From NCBI GenBank assembly GCA_003859965.1, contig RQYR01000001.1, positions 62,001 through 126,000 on the forward strand: a stretch of DNA of 64,000 bases, given 5' to 3'. Shown piece after piece: positions 1 to 10,272 of the stretch. The DNA comes from Comamonadaceae bacterium OH2545_COT-014 (GTDB lineage Bacteria > Pseudomonadota > Gammaproteobacteria > Burkholderiales > Burkholderiaceae_C). The notes under the pieces were generated by a model. The model searched no databases. It was not told the origin of the DNA and worked only from the letters and a program-made list of their open reading frames with translations. Every line of letters starts with the position of its first letter. Position 1 is the stretch's first letter. The translations under genes were made by a program, and so were the position numbers.

Positions 1-588
1 CGGCGATGAGCTGCTCCAGCTCCTCCGTCTCGCGCGGGTTCAGGCCGGCGGCCGGCTCGTCCAGCATGAGCAGGCTGGGCCGCGTCATCATGCAGCGGGC
101 GATTTCCAGGCGGCGCTGCTGGCCATAGGCCAGGGTATTGGCGGGGCGGTTGGCCACGTCGGTCAGGCGCACGCGCTCCAGCCACTGGGCGGCGAAGTCC
201 ATGGCCTGGCGCTCGCTGCGGCGAAACGCGGGGGTCTTGAACAGGCCGGCCAGGTAGCCGGTGTTCAGGTGCCGGTGCTGGGCCACCAGCAGGTTTTCCA
301 CCGCTGTCATGTCCTTGAACAGGCGCACGTTCTGGAAAGTGCGCACCACGCCCTTGCGCGCGATCTGGTGGCCGGGCAGGCCCTGCACGGCCTCGCCGCG
401 CAAGAGCACCCGCCCGCCCGTGGGCTTGTAAAAGCCGGTGAGGCAGTTGAACACCGTGGTCTTGCCCGCGCCGTTGGGGCCGATGAGCGAGACGACCTGC
501 CTGTCATGCACCTGCAGGTTCACGCCATCGACGGCCAGCAGGCCGCCAAAGCGCATTTGCAGGTTTTCCACCTGGAGCAACGGGGCGC

Positions 589-592
<4 letters not shown>
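1..592 (-). CDS. livG: Branched-chain amino acid ABC transporter ATPase LivG (3' end outside window)
   Basis: This is the cytoplasmic ATPase of a LIV-type importer for branched-chain amino acids; it hydrolyses ATP to drive LivH and LivM. About 197 N-terminal residues are visible. They include a Walker A motif (GPNGAGKT), the LivG-typical stretch '[12 protein letters not shown]' and a Walker B region reading [13 protein letters not shown], an LivG/LivF hallmark. The start at 592 overlaps the livM stop in an ATGA arrangement, so translation is probably coupled. The C-terminus and presumably livF lie beyond position 1. The substrate is inferred from family and neighbours; related systems can carry amides or urea. 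Confidence 0.93.
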
Positions 593-1865
<1,273 letters not shown>

Positions 1866-1869
<4 letters not shown>

Positions 1870-2798
1870 ACCTTCTCCACCTCCGGGCGACCCAGAATGC
1901 CCGTGGGGCGAAACAGCAGCACCAGCACCAGCAGGCTGAAGGCCACCACGTCCTTGTACTGGTCGCCCACCAGGTCGGCGCCAAAGGCCTCGGCCACGCC
2001 CAGCAGCAGCCCGCCCAGCATGGCGCCGGGAATGGAGCCAATGCCGCCCAGCACCGCCGCCGTGAAGGCCTTGATGCCGGCCAGGAAACCGATGGAGGGG
2101 TTGATCACGCCGTACTGCATGCCCAGCAGCACGGCGGCCACGGCGGCCAGCGCGCCGCCGATGACGAAGGTCATGGCGATCACGGTGTCCGTCTCTATGC
2201 CCAGCAGGCGCGCCATGCGCAGGTCTTCCGCGCAGGCGCGGCAGGCGCGGCCCATGCGCGAGCGGGCGATGAACCAGGTCAGCCCCGCCATCACCACCAG
2301 CGTGGTGGCGAAGATGATGACCTGCATCCACGAAATCATCACGCCGCTGCCGCCGTCGCCGCCCACGGCAAAGCCGGTGACCAGTTGCGGGATGGCCTTC
2401 TCGCGCGAGTCCTGCGACAGCAGCACCATGTTTTGCAGGAAGATGGACATGCCAATCGCCGAGATCAACGGAATCAGCCGGTTGCCGCCGCGCAGCGGGC
2501 GGTAGGCCACGCGCTCGATGCTGTAGCCGTAGGCGCTGGTGATGACGATGGCCGCGGCGAAGGCCGCCACCATCAGCAGCACGGTGGAATCCACGCCCGC
2601 GGCCATGAGCGCGGCGATGGCGATGAAGGCGATGTACGAGCCGATCATGTACACCTCGCCATGCGCGAAGTTGATCATGCCGATGATGCCGTACACCATG
2701 GTGTAGCCAATGGCGATCAGCGCGTAGGTGCTGCCCACGGTCAAGCCGTTAACCAGCTGCTGGAGATAGTGTTGAAGTGCATCCATGGGGGTGTTCAT
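1866..2798 (-). CDS. livH: Branched-chain amino acid ABC transporter permease LivH
   Basis: This is the second membrane subunit of the LIV importer, 310 residues, close to the usual LivH length. The sequence shows the family signatures '[22 protein letters not shown]' ([22 protein letters not shown]), [11 protein letters not shown] and [13 protein letters not shown], with about eight membrane segments. I chose the start MNTPMDAL at 2798; MDALQHY at 2786 is equally possible, and an in-frame upstream ATG at 2831 would add residues that do not look conserved. Its stop overlaps the livM start by four bases. The spacer to the upstream binding-protein gene is about 290 bp, so the permease genes may also have their own promoter. 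Confidence 0.93.
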
Positions 2799-3018
2799 AC
2801 ACCGCACGGCCCGGAGCGGGCCTGCAGGCAAGGCAGGCCATCCGGTGCGAATGCGGCATGGTTAGCTAGGCATGTGCCTGACACCGCCGCGCGCGGCGGC
2901 GGCACAGGCCATGCGCCGGGGGCCGATTCTGCATCTTTTTGTGTCCCCGGCCTGGCGAGCGCTATCCGGCCTGGTCTGCATGACGGCGCAGCGCGGCATA
3001 GCCGCAGCCTGTGTACGA

Positions 3019-3050
3019 CGGGCGTGGCCTGCTCAAACAGACCACGCCCG
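3019..3050. repeat. Inverted repeat between livH and livK
   Basis: Nine-base arms CGGGCGTGG (3019-3027) and CCACGCCCG (3042-3050) are separated by 14 bases, just downstream of the second livK stop. No T-tract follows on the minus strand, so it is not a textbook intrinsic terminator. It could act as an RNA 3'-end stabiliser that keeps binding-protein message levels above permease message levels. That role is inference. Confidence 0.4.
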
Positions 3051-3088
3051 CAGACCACGCCTGCGGCGCGCTCCGGCACAAGCGCGGT

Positions 3089-4201
3089 TTACTTGATTTC
3101 GGTCTTGCTGCCGTCCTTGTGCCAGCGGTAAACCACGAAAGCGAAGTTCTTGACATCGCCCTTGGCATCAAAGCCAATGGTGCCAATCGGCGTCTCAAAA
3201 CTGCCTGCGCGCAACACATCGGCCACTTTGACGGCATCTTGCGCGCCCGCTTTCTTGATGCCGTCGGCAATCACCTGAACCGCCGCGTAGGCCGGCAGCA
3301 CGTACACGCCCGAAGGGTCTTTGCCCGCTGCGTTGAAGCTGTCCACCAGCGCCTTGTTTTTCGGGTCCGTCTCGAACGCGCGCGGCAGCGTGACCAGCAT
3401 GCCTTCGGAGGCATCGCCCGCGATCACGCTGATTTCCTTGTTCCCGGCGCCATCCGGCCCCATGAAAGCGGCTTGCAGGCCCGCCTGGCGCGCCTGGCGC
3501 ATCAGCAGCCCCAGCTCGGGGTGGTAGCCGCCGAAGTACACCAGATCCACATTGGCGCGCTTGAGTTTGGCCACCAGCGCGTTGAAGTCCTTGTCACCCG
3601 CGTTCAAGCCCTCGAACAGCGCCACTTTCATGCCGCCAGCGTCCAGCCCTTTTTTCACGGCCGTGGCAATGCCCTCGCCGTATTGCTGCTTGTCGTGCAG
3701 CACGGCCACGGTCTTGCCCTTGAAATGGGCCGTGATGTACTGAATGGCCACGGGCGCCTGCGCGCTGTCCAGCCCGATGGTGCGAAACACCAGCTTGTGC
3801 CCGCGCTCGGTGATGGCCGGCGCCGTGGCCGAGGGCGACACCATCAGCACGTCTTCATCCGCATACACGTCGCTGGCGGCCTGCGTGGCGGCAGAGCAGA
3901 CATGCCCCACCACGAACTTGACCTTGTCGTTGACGATCTTGTTGGCCACGGCCACGGCCTGCTTGGGATCGCATGCATCGTCGTAATGCACCAGTTGCAG
4001 CTTGTCACCGTTGACGCCGCCCGCCTTGTTGATGGCGGCCACCGCCGCCTCCGCCCCGGTGCGCGCCATGTCGCCAAACTGGGCCACCGGCCCGGTTTGC
4101 GGCCCTGCCACGCCAATCTTGATCACGCCGCCTGCGGCAGCGGCGCCTTGCGCCAAACCCATGACCAGCACGGCGGCTGCGATTTTCGTGAGACTTTGCA
4201 T
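3089..4201 (-). CDS. Branched-chain amino acid ABC transporter substrate-binding protein (copy 2)
   Basis: This is a periplasmic LivJ/LivK-type binding protein of 370 residues. A Sec signal peptide is visible (MQSLTKIAAAVLVMGLAQGAAAA, cleaved around residue 23), followed by a mature start GGVIKIGVAGPQTG, typical of type I periplasmic binding folds. Conserved stretches include YDDACDPKQAV, GHVCSAATQAASD and MVSPSATAPAITERG. It is a close paralogue of the gene immediately upstream (4450-5571); the two share long identical blocks. It lies between that paralogue and livH, and so probably feeds the same permease with a different specificity or expression level. Confidence 0.93.
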   Translation of the reverse strand: MQSLTKIAAAVLVMGLAQGAAAAGGVIKIGVAGPQTGPVAQFGDMARTGAEAAVAAINKAGGVNGDKLQLVHYDDACDPKQAVAVANKIVNDKVKFVVGHVCSAATQAASDVYADEDVLMVSPSATAPAITERGHKLVFRTIGLDSAQAPVAIQYITAHFKGKTVAVLHDKQQYGEGIATAVKKGLDAGGMKVALFEGLNAGDKDFNALVAKLKRANVDLVYFGGYHPELGLLMRQARQAGLQAAFMGPDGAGNKEISVIAGDASEGMLVTLPRAFETDPKNKALVDSFNAAGKDPSGVYVLPAYAAVQVIADGIKKAGAQDAVKVADVLRAGSFETPIGTIGFDAKGDVKNFAFVVYRWHKDGSKTEIK

Positions 4202-4355
4202 GACGAATGGATCTCCTGCTTTGTTGTCTGAGGAAACGATGGGCTCGCCGCTTGCGGCGGCTGCCCGCGCTGCCTTTTAGGCGCTGATGAATGTAGCAAG
4301 CGCCCTCCCCTTGTGGCCGAAGGGTTTTCACCGAGAAGCCGCAGCTTTCAGGCAA

Positions 4356-4382
4356 GAAAAAGCCCACCGCAACGGGTGGGCT
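4356..4382 (-). terminator. Intrinsic terminator after first livK
   Basis: An eight-base stem (4361-4368 pairing with 4375-4382, loop of six) is followed on the minus strand by five T residues. It lies about 70 bases downstream of the stop of the binding-protein gene at 4450-5571. It should end or attenuate transcription between the two paralogous binding-protein genes, so the second copy may need its own promoter or depend on read-through. Confidence 0.8.
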
Positions 4383-4449
4383 GGGGCGGGTAAGGCCACT
4401 CAAGGCGCAGCCGGATGCGGCGTGCCGCGCATCCGGCAAAGGCCGTGGC

Positions 4450-5571
4450 TTACTTGGCTTCGGTCTTGCTGCCGTCCTTGTGCCATTCGTAGACCACGAA
4501 GGCAAACTCCTTCAGGTCGCCCTTGGCGTCGAAGGCGATGTTGCCAATCGGCGTGTCGAAGGTGTTGGCGCGCAGCGCGGCGGCCACCTTGGCCGGATCC
4601 TGCGCGCCGGCTTTCTTGATGCCGTCCACGATCACCTGCACCGCCGAATAAGCCGGCATGGCGAAGGGGTTGGACGGGTCTTTCTTGGCCGCGCGGATGC
4701 TGTCGGCCAGCGCCTTGTTCTTGGGGTCGTTCTCGAAAGCGCGCGGCAGCGTCACCAGCATGCCTTCGGAGGCGTCACCGGCGATGGCGCTGATTTCCTT
4801 GTTGCCCACGCCTTCCGGGCCCATGAAGCGGGCGTTCAGCCCGGCCTGCTTGGCCTGGCGCAGCAGCAGACCCATTTCGGGGTGGTAGCCGCCGAAGTAG
4901 ACAAAGTCAACGTTGGCACGCTTGAGCTTGGTGATAAGCGCGCTGAAGTCCTTGTCACCCGCGTTCAGTCCTTCGTACAGGGCCACTTTCACGCCCGCGG
5001 CTTCCACGCCTTTCTTCACGGCCGAGGCAATGCCCTCGCCGTACTGCTGCTTGTCGTGCAGCACGGCCACGGCCTTGCCCTTGTACTTGTCGGCGATGTG
5101 CTTGGCCGCGGCCGGGCCTTGCATGCTGTCCAGCCCGATGGTGCGGAACACCAGCTTGTGCCCGCGCTCGGTAATGGCCGGCGCCGTGGCCGAGGGCGAC
5201 ACCATCAGCACGCCTTCGTCCTCGTACACGTCGCTGGCGGCCTGCGTGGCGCCCGAGCAGATGTGGCCCACCACGAACTTGATCTTGTCATTGACGATCT
5301 TGTTGGCCACGGCCACGGCCTGCTTGGGGTCACACGCATCGTCATAGCGCACCACCTGCAGCTTGTCGCCGTTGACGCCGCCAGCCTTGTTGATGATCTC
5401 GACGGCCGCTTCCACGCCCACGTTGGCCATGTCGCCGTATTGCGCCACCGAACCGGTCTGCGGCCCGGCAAAGGCAATCTTCACCACGCCGCCTGCGGCA
5501 GCCGCGCCCTGGGCCAGCCCCAGCGCCATCACGGCGGCCAGCGCCACCTGCGTCAAACCTTTCTTGCTCAT
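4450..5571 (-). CDS. Branched-chain amino acid ABC transporter substrate-binding protein (copy 1)
   Basis: This is a periplasmic LivJ/LivK-type binding protein, 373 residues from the ATG at 5571. The signal peptide runs MSKKGLTQVALAAVMALGL then AQGAAAA, with cleavage near residue 26. The mature start GGVVKIAFAGPQTGSVAQYG and the blocks YDDACDPKQAVAV and ERGHKLVFRTIGLDS match its neighbour at 3089-4201, so the two arose by tandem duplication. A longer in-frame start at 5736 was rejected because it would bury the signal peptide. It is the first gene of the liv cluster in the transcription direction and is divergent from serB. It ends in an intrinsic terminator. Confidence 0.93.
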   Translation of the reverse strand: MSKKGLTQVALAAVMALGLAQGAAAAGGVVKIAFAGPQTGSVAQYGDMANVGVEAAVEIINKAGGVNGDKLQVVRYDDACDPKQAVAVANKIVNDKIKFVVGHICSGATQAASDVYEDEGVLMVSPSATAPAITERGHKLVFRTIGLDSMQGPAAAKHIADKYKGKAVAVLHDKQQYGEGIASAVKKGVEAAGVKVALYEGLNAGDKDFSALITKLKRANVDFVYFGGYHPEMGLLLRQAKQAGLNARFMGPEGVGNKEISAIAGDASEGMLVTLPRAFENDPKNKALADSIRAAKKDPSNPFAMPAYSAVQVIVDGIKKAGAQDPAKVAAALRANTFDTPIGNIAFDAKGDLKEFAFVVYEWHKDGSKTEAK

Positions 5572-5794
5572 GCAATCTCCTAGCCAGTGTTGGGTTGAAA
5601 CCGAAAGGGGCAGCCAAAACCTTGCGGCCACCCCCGGCGCGCGCAAATGTAGCAGGCGAGGCCCACGCCTGCCATGAGGGTTTCTCCATGGCGCTGGCCG
5701 CGCCTGCCCGGCACGGGGCAGGCGTTGGCGCCGCACGGCTGGCAGTCAATACACTCGGCCCTCCGGCATCCCTGCCACGGCCTGCTTTTCTGTC

Positions 5795-6559
5795 ATGACC
5801 GCCCCTAGCTCCGCCCCTTTGCATTCCGTTGCCCCTGGCTTGGCCGTGCGCGGCTTCACGCCGCCGCTGCGCTTGGGCGACTTTCGGCTGATCGCCTTCG
5901 ACATGGACTCCACCCTCATCAACATCGAGTGCGTGGACGAAATCGCCGCCGCCATGGGCCGGGGCGCCGAGGTGGCCGCCATCACCGAAGCGGCCATGCG
6001 CGGTGAAATCACCGACTTCAAGGACAGCCTGCGCCGCCGGGTGGCCCTGCTGGCGGGCGCCACCGAAGCGCAGCTGGAACAGGTATGGCGCGAGCGCCTG
6101 CGCCTGAACCCCGGCGCCGACACGCTGGTGCGCACCGCCCGCGCGGCCGGTTTGAAGGTCTTGCTGGTCAGCGGCGGCTTCACCTGGTTCGCCGACCGCC
6201 TGCGCCCGCTGCTGGGGCTGGACTTCGCACGCAGCAACCAGCTTGAAATGGCGGAAGGCCGCCTCACCGGCCGCCTGCTGCCGCAGTGCTGGGGCGACAT
6301 CGTGGACGGCGCGATGAAGCGCCAGACCCTGCTGGACGTGTGCAGCCTGCTGGGCATTGCCCCCGCGCAGGCCATTGCCGTGGGCGACGGCGCGAATGAC
6401 CTGGAGATGATGGCCGCCGCCGGCCTGTCCGTGGCCTACCACGCCAAGCCGCGCGTGCGCGAGCACGCCGGCGTGCTCATCGACGAAGGCGGGCTGGACC
6501 GCCTGCTGCACGTGCTCACGCCGCCCGGCGGCGCGCCCGCAGCGGCCATGCCGGCCTGA
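5795..6559 (+). CDS. serB: Phosphoserine phosphatase SerB
   Basis: This HAD-superfamily enzyme dephosphorylates O-phosphoserine in the last step of serine biosynthesis, in the cytoplasm. Its 254 residues contain the nucleophile motif FDMDST with the catalytic Asp at about residue 36 (second Asp 38), then ECVDEIA, motif II SGGFTWF near residue 126, Lys near 175 and motif III GDGANDLEM at 197-205. It lacks the extra N-terminal regulatory domain of the E. coli enzyme (322 residues), which is usual for short bacterial SerB. It stands alone, divergent from the liv cluster and convergent with cobO. Confidence 0.95.
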   Translation: MTAPSSAPLHSVAPGLAVRGFTPPLRLGDFRLIAFDMDSTLINIECVDEIAAAMGRGAEVAAITEAAMRGEITDFKDSLRRRVALLAGATEAQLEQVWRERLRLNPGADTLVRTARAAGLKVLLVSGGFTWFADRLRPLLGLDFARSNQLEMAEGRLTGRLLPQCWGDIVDGAMKRQTLLDVCSLLGIAPAQAIAVGDGANDLEMMAAAGLSVAYHAKPRVREHAGVLIDEGGLDRLLHVLTPPGGAPAAAMPA

Positions 6560-6643
6560 CCCTTCGCCGCCCCCTGGGCGATGTCAAGCGAAGGGGCGCG
6601 CCGCCGCTCCTTGTCCTGCCCTTGTCCGGCGCTGATCCGGCCC

Positions 6644-7225
6644 CTAATCCTCAATGCCGCGCTGCGCCGGCACGCCGGCCTTGTAGGCATGCTTGACCAG
6701 CGTCATGTACGTCACGGTGTCGGCCAGCTCGATGATCTCCTGCGGGCAGCGGCGGCCGGTCAGGCACACGTGCACATCGCGCGGGCGCTGCTTCAGGGTG
6801 TGCAGCACGTCCTCCAGCGGCAGCCAACCGTAGATCAGCGGGTAGGTGATTTCGTCCAGCACCACCAGAAAGTGCTCGCCATTCAGAATGGCGGCCTTGG
6901 CCCGCTCCCAGCCTTCGCGCGCCAGTTGGCCGGAGCGTTCCAGGTCTTTGCTTTTCCAGCTGAAGCCGTCGCCCAGCCCTTCGATGGGAATGCCCAACTG
7001 CTCAAACATGCGGTGCTCGCCAAAGCGGGCGCTGGGCACTTTCATGAACTGGAAGATGCGCACCTTGCGGCCATGCACGTGCGTGCGGCCAAAGGCGCGC
7101 AGCGCCAGGCCGAAGGCGGCCGTGCTCTTGCCCTTGCCTTCGCCGGTGTTGACCAGGACGAGGCCGCGGCGCTCGCCTTCAGGCTTGGGGGTGGTGCGTT
7201 CGGTGGGCGGGGTTTCGATCTGCAT
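6644..7225 (-). CDS. cobO: Cob(I)yrinic acid a,c-diamide adenosyltransferase
   Basis: This enzyme (CobO/BtuR/CobA class) transfers the adenosyl group of ATP to the cobalt of reduced corrinoids in the cytoplasm, producing adenosylcobalamin or its precursors. The 193-residue protein has the modified P-loop TGEGKGKST at about 27-35 and the family blocks [21 protein letters not shown] and [16 protein letters not shown] chose [10 protein letters not shown] at 7225 because the longer in-frame extension (to 7405) runs through the spacer and is not conserved. It is the last gene of the B12 cluster, 70 bases after btuD. Confidence 0.94.
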   Translation of the reverse strand: MQIETPPTERTTPKPEGERRGLVLVNTGEGKGKSTAAFGLALRAFGRTHVHGRKVRIFQFMKVPSARFGEHRMFEQLGIPIEGLGDGFSWKSKDLERSGQLAREGWERAKAAILNGEHFLVVLDEITYPLIYGWLPLEDVLHTLKQRPRDVHVCLTGRRCPQEIIELADTVTYMTLVKHAYKAGVPAQRGIED

Positions 7226-7295
7226 GGTTGGCTTGCGGGTGTGAAAGGTCAAACAAAACGAAGGCGTCAAACCCATGGAAATGGCGACGGGTGTT

Positions 7296-8105
7296 CTAGG
7301 CCAGCGGCAGTGCAATGCGCTGCGCGCCGCCGCCCGGGCCAGGCAGCTCGCGCACGGCGATGCGGTGGTCGAACACGGCTTCCAGCGCGCGCCAGGTAGC
7401 GGCATCGCCAGCGGGGCCGTGGCAGGTGATGCGGCCCGCGCGCATCACGGCCAGCTCGTCGGCGGCCAGGGCCGCGTTCAGCTCGTGCAGCACGCTGATG
7501 ACGGTGCGGCCTGCGCGCGCCAGGCCGCGCGCCAGCGCCATCCAGTCGGCTTGGTGCGGCGGGTCCAGGTTGGCCAGTGGTTCGTCCATCAGCAGCACGG
7601 GGCTTTCCGTGGCCAGGGCGCGCGCCAGCAGCACGCGCTGGCGCTCGCCGCCAGAGAGCTGGCCGAGCGGGCGGGCGCGCCATTCCCAGGCTTGAGTAGC
7701 GCGCAGCGCGCGCGCCACGGCGGCGTGGTCGGCGGCGGCCGGGGCGGCCAGCCAGCCCTGGTGCGGCAGGCGGCCCAGCATGGCCACGTCCCAGGCGGTC
7801 AGGTCGTCGGCGGCGGCTTCGTTCTGGCCCAGCCAGGCCAGGCGGCGGGCGCGCTGGCGCGCGGGCAGGCGCGCCAGCGGCGTGCCCAGCAGGCTGACCG
7901 TGCCCGTGCACGGCAGCAGGCCGGCCAGGCATTTGAGCAGGGTGGACTTGCCCGCGCCGTTGGGGCCCACCACAGCCAGCCAGCAGCCGGCGCGCACATA
8001 CAAGTCCACCCCGTCCAGCACCTGCGTCCGGCCCAGCCGGACACTGATGGCGCGGGCGCTGACGGCCAGGCGGGCCGCCGTGTCCGGCATGGCGCGCGCC
8101 GTCAT
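7296..8105 (-). CDS. btuD: Cobalamin ABC transporter ATPase BtuD-like
   Basis: This is the ATP-binding subunit of a FecCD/BtuCD-type importer, 269 residues. Walker A GPNGAGKS is at 47-54, the signature LSGGERQ at about 150, Walker B LLMDEP at 171-176 and the switch His near 207. The start overlaps the btuC stop (ATGA). Domain alone would also fit haem or siderophore uptake; the neighbours (btuC, btuF, cobU, cobB, btuB with a B12 riboswitch, cobO) make cobalamin the likely cargo. The C-terminal half is Ala/Arg-rich like the rest of the region. Confidence 0.9.
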   Translation of the reverse strand: MTARAMPDTAARLAVSARAISVRLGRTQVLDGVDLYVRAGCWLAVVGPNGAGKSTLLKCLAGLLPCTGTVSLLGTPLARLPARQRARRLAWLGQNEAAADDLTAWDVAMLGRLPHQGWLAAPAAADHAAVARALRATQAWEWRARPLGQLSGGERQRVLLARALATESPVLLMDEPLANLDPPHQADWMALARGLARAGRTVISVLHELNAALAADELAVMRAGRITCHGPAGDAATWRALEAVFDHRIAVRELPGPGGGAQRIALPLA

Positions 8106-9148
8106 GCCGCTGCCCCCATGCGCTGGCGGTGCATCAGCCACAGCAGGTAGCAGCCGCCCAGCACGGCGGTGAGCACGCCCACGGGCAGCTCCTGTGGGGC
8201 AATGAGCCAGCGCGCGCCCAGATCGGCCGCCAGCAGCAGCACCGCCCCCATCAGCGCCGACAGCGGCAGCAGCCAGGCATGACGCATGGGCGCGATGGCG
8301 CGCACCAGGTGCGGCGCGGCCAGGCCCACGAAGGCGATCAGGCCGGTCTGCGCCACCGCCGTTCCGGTGGCCAGCGCCAGCGCCGCCACCAGCGCGGCGC
8401 GCAGCGCGCCCAGCGGCAGGCCCAGGCTGTGCGCGGTGGCTTCGCCCAGGGCCAGGGCGTCCAGCACGCGGGCCAGCACGCGCGCGGCCAGCAGGCAGGC
8501 GGCCAGCGCGGCGGTCATCAGCGCGCAGCTGGCCCAGCCGGCAAAGGCGCTGGTGCCCAGCATAAAGATTTGCATGGCTTGCAGGATGTCGGGCGCGCCC
8601 AGGGTCACCAGGTCCTTGGCGGCGCCCAGCACGTAGCTCACCACCACGCCGGCCAGCAGCAGGCGCAGCGTGTGGCGCGCGCCGCGCGCCAGCGCCAGCG
8701 TGAGCAGCACGCCGCCCAGCGCGCCGATGAAGGCGGCGCCGGTCAGCCCCAGCCGGGCCAGCCAGCCGGCGGCGGCCAGCGGCACGCCCATCAGCGCCAG
8801 CGACAGCGACACGGCCAGCGTGGCGCCAGAGGCGCTGCCCAGCAAGAACGGCTCGGCCAGCGGGTTGCGAAACAGCCCCTGCGCCACCGCGCCGGCCAGC
8901 CCCAGCAAGGCGCCCGCCAGCCACGCGCCCAGGGTGCGGGGCAGGCGGATGTCCAGCACGATCTGCCAGGCCACGGCGTCGTGCCGGGCTTGCAGCAGGC
9001 TGTCGAATCCCGTGCTGCCCACGCTGACGCCCAGCAGCGCCAGCGCGGCGCTGAACGCCAGCAGCACCCCGGCCAGGCGCGGCGCGCGCGCGGCCGATGG
9101 CGGGTGAAAAGACGAGGAACAAACCTCAGGCGCGCCGGACATGGGCAT
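8102..9148 (-). CDS. btuC: Cobalamin ABC transporter permease BtuC-like
   Basis: This is a FecCD-family inner-membrane permease of 348 residues with about ten hydrophobic helices. Family hallmarks are visible: 'LDIRLPRTLGAWLAGALLGLAG' (LDIRLPRTLGAW, LAGALLGLAG), GxxxQGLFRNPLAEPFLLG and GLIAFVGLAAPHLVR (the coupling-helix region). It forms a transporter with BtuD (overlapping start) and the periplasmic BtuF encoded upstream. The 190-bp spacer before it contains a small AT-rich patch (about 9195-9230) that stands out and may hold a second promoter for btuC-btuD-cobO. Confidence 0.9.
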   Translation of the reverse strand: MPMSGAPEVCSSSFHPPSAARAPRLAGVLLAFSAALALLGVSVGSTGFDSLLQARHDAVAWQIVLDIRLPRTLGAWLAGALLGLAGAVAQGLFRNPLAEPFLLGSASGATLAVSLSLALMGVPLAAAGWLARLGLTGAAFIGALGGVLLTLALARGARHTLRLLLAGVVVSYVLGAAKDLVTLGAPDILQAMQIFMLGTSAFAGWASCALMTAALAACLLAARVLARVLDALALGEATAHSLGLPLGALRAALVAALALATGTAVAQTGLIAFVGLAAPHLVRAIAPMRHAWLLPLSALMGAVLLLAADLGARWLIAPQELPVGVLTAVLGGCYLLWLMHRQRMGAAA

Positions 9149-9339
9149 GCACGCCTCCTGCCATGTGCATCAAAACAGCCGCCAGGGCAATATTGACGCC
9201 ATTGTTTGCTATTGTTTTTGATATACCTCCGACAACAGGCTGGCCCGGCGCACAAGGCTGGGCGCCCCAGGGGGCAAGCCGGGCGCTGGCGCGAGCCATC
9301 CTCTGGTGCATCAGGCGCAAGGGCATCGGGGCCATGCGG

Positions 9340-10272
9340 TCACGGCGCCTTGTCGGCCAGGCAGCGGGCCATGAGGCGGGCCGCCTCGGCCATGCGGGGG
9401 CCGGGGCGCACGATCACGTCGGTTTCCTCCACCGTGAACACGCACAGCCGCCCTTCGCGCAGGGCGCGCATGCGCTGCCAGCCGGGGTAGCCGCCGCTGG
9501 CCGCCAGCGGGCTGCGGCGGGTGGCCATGAGCACGTCGGGGTCGGCGCGCAGCACGTATTCGGGGCTCAGGCGCGGAAACGGCCCCAGCGTGGCAGGCAC
9601 GGCGTTGCGCGCGCCCAGCCGCGTGAGGATTTCGCCGATGAAAGAACCCGCGCCCGCCGCGTAGGGGCCGGGGCTGACTTCGAAGAACACGCGCGCGCCC
9701 CGGGCGCGGGCGGGCAGCGACTGCGCGGCGGCTTGCACGCCGGCGTCGATGTGGCGCCACACGCGCGCGGCCTCGCCTTCAGGCAGGTCCAGCAGCGCGG
9801 CCAGCTTGTCGAGCGTGCGGCGCACCTCGGCCTGGCTGCGCGTTTCCAGCAAAACCACGCGCACGCCCAGCGCCTGCAGGCGGTCAGCCGCACGCGAGGC
9901 GGTGGACAGCAGCACCACGTCGGGCCGGAGGGCGACGATGGCTTCGATGTCCGGGTCCAGCCCGCCGCCCACGCGCGGCAGCGCGGCCAGGCTGGCGGGC
10001 CAGTTGGAGAAGCGGTCCACGCCCACCAGCCGCGCGCACGCGCCGAGCGCACACACGCTTTCAGTCAGCGAGGGCAGCAGGCTGACCACGCGCTGCGGCG
10101 GCATCTCAAAGCGCACCGTGCGCCCCCGGTCGTCGGTGATGGCGTGCGCGGCATGGGCCGCGTGCACGGCGCTGGCGCACAGCAGCGCCAGGGCGGCCAG
10201 GCGCCAGACGGCGCGTTGCAGCGCCGCACGCGCCAGCGGCAGGCGGGGCATCCAGGGTTTCAGCACGCGCAT
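9340..10272 (-). CDS. btuF: Cobalamin-binding periplasmic protein BtuF-like
   Basis: This is a helical-backbone periplasmic binding protein of 310 residues that would deliver corrinoid to BtuCD. After a signal peptide (hydrophobic segment ending AVHAAHAAHA near residue 43) comes the family's first block ITDDRGRTVRFEMPPQRVVSLLPSLTE (ITDDRGRTV ... VVSLLPSLTE), then LVGVDRFSNWP and DIEAIVALRPDVVLLS. The start at 10272 lies inside the end of cobU (13-base overlap), so the two are translationally coupled. A start further upstream at 10329 would overlap cobU much more and was rejected. Confidence 0.88.
   Translation of the reverse strand: MRVLKPWMPRLPLARAALQRAVWRLAALALLCASAVHAAHAAHAITDDRGRTVRFEMPPQRVVSLLPSLTESVCALGACARLVGVDRFSNWPASLAALPRVGGGLDPDIEAIVALRPDVVLLSTASRAADRLQALGVRVVLLETRSQAEVRRTLDKLAALLDLPEGEAARVWRHIDAGVQAAAQSLPARARGARVFFEVSPGPYAAGAGSFIGEILTRLGARNAVPATLGPFPRLSPEYVLRADPDVLMATRRSPLAASGGYPGWQRMRALREGRLCVFTVEETDVIVRPGPRMAEAARLMARCLADKAP

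Noticed and set aside
6560-6643. Terminator between convergent serB and cobO
   Set aside because: Only a loose CGCCCC/GGGGCG pairing with a long loop and no T-run is present.
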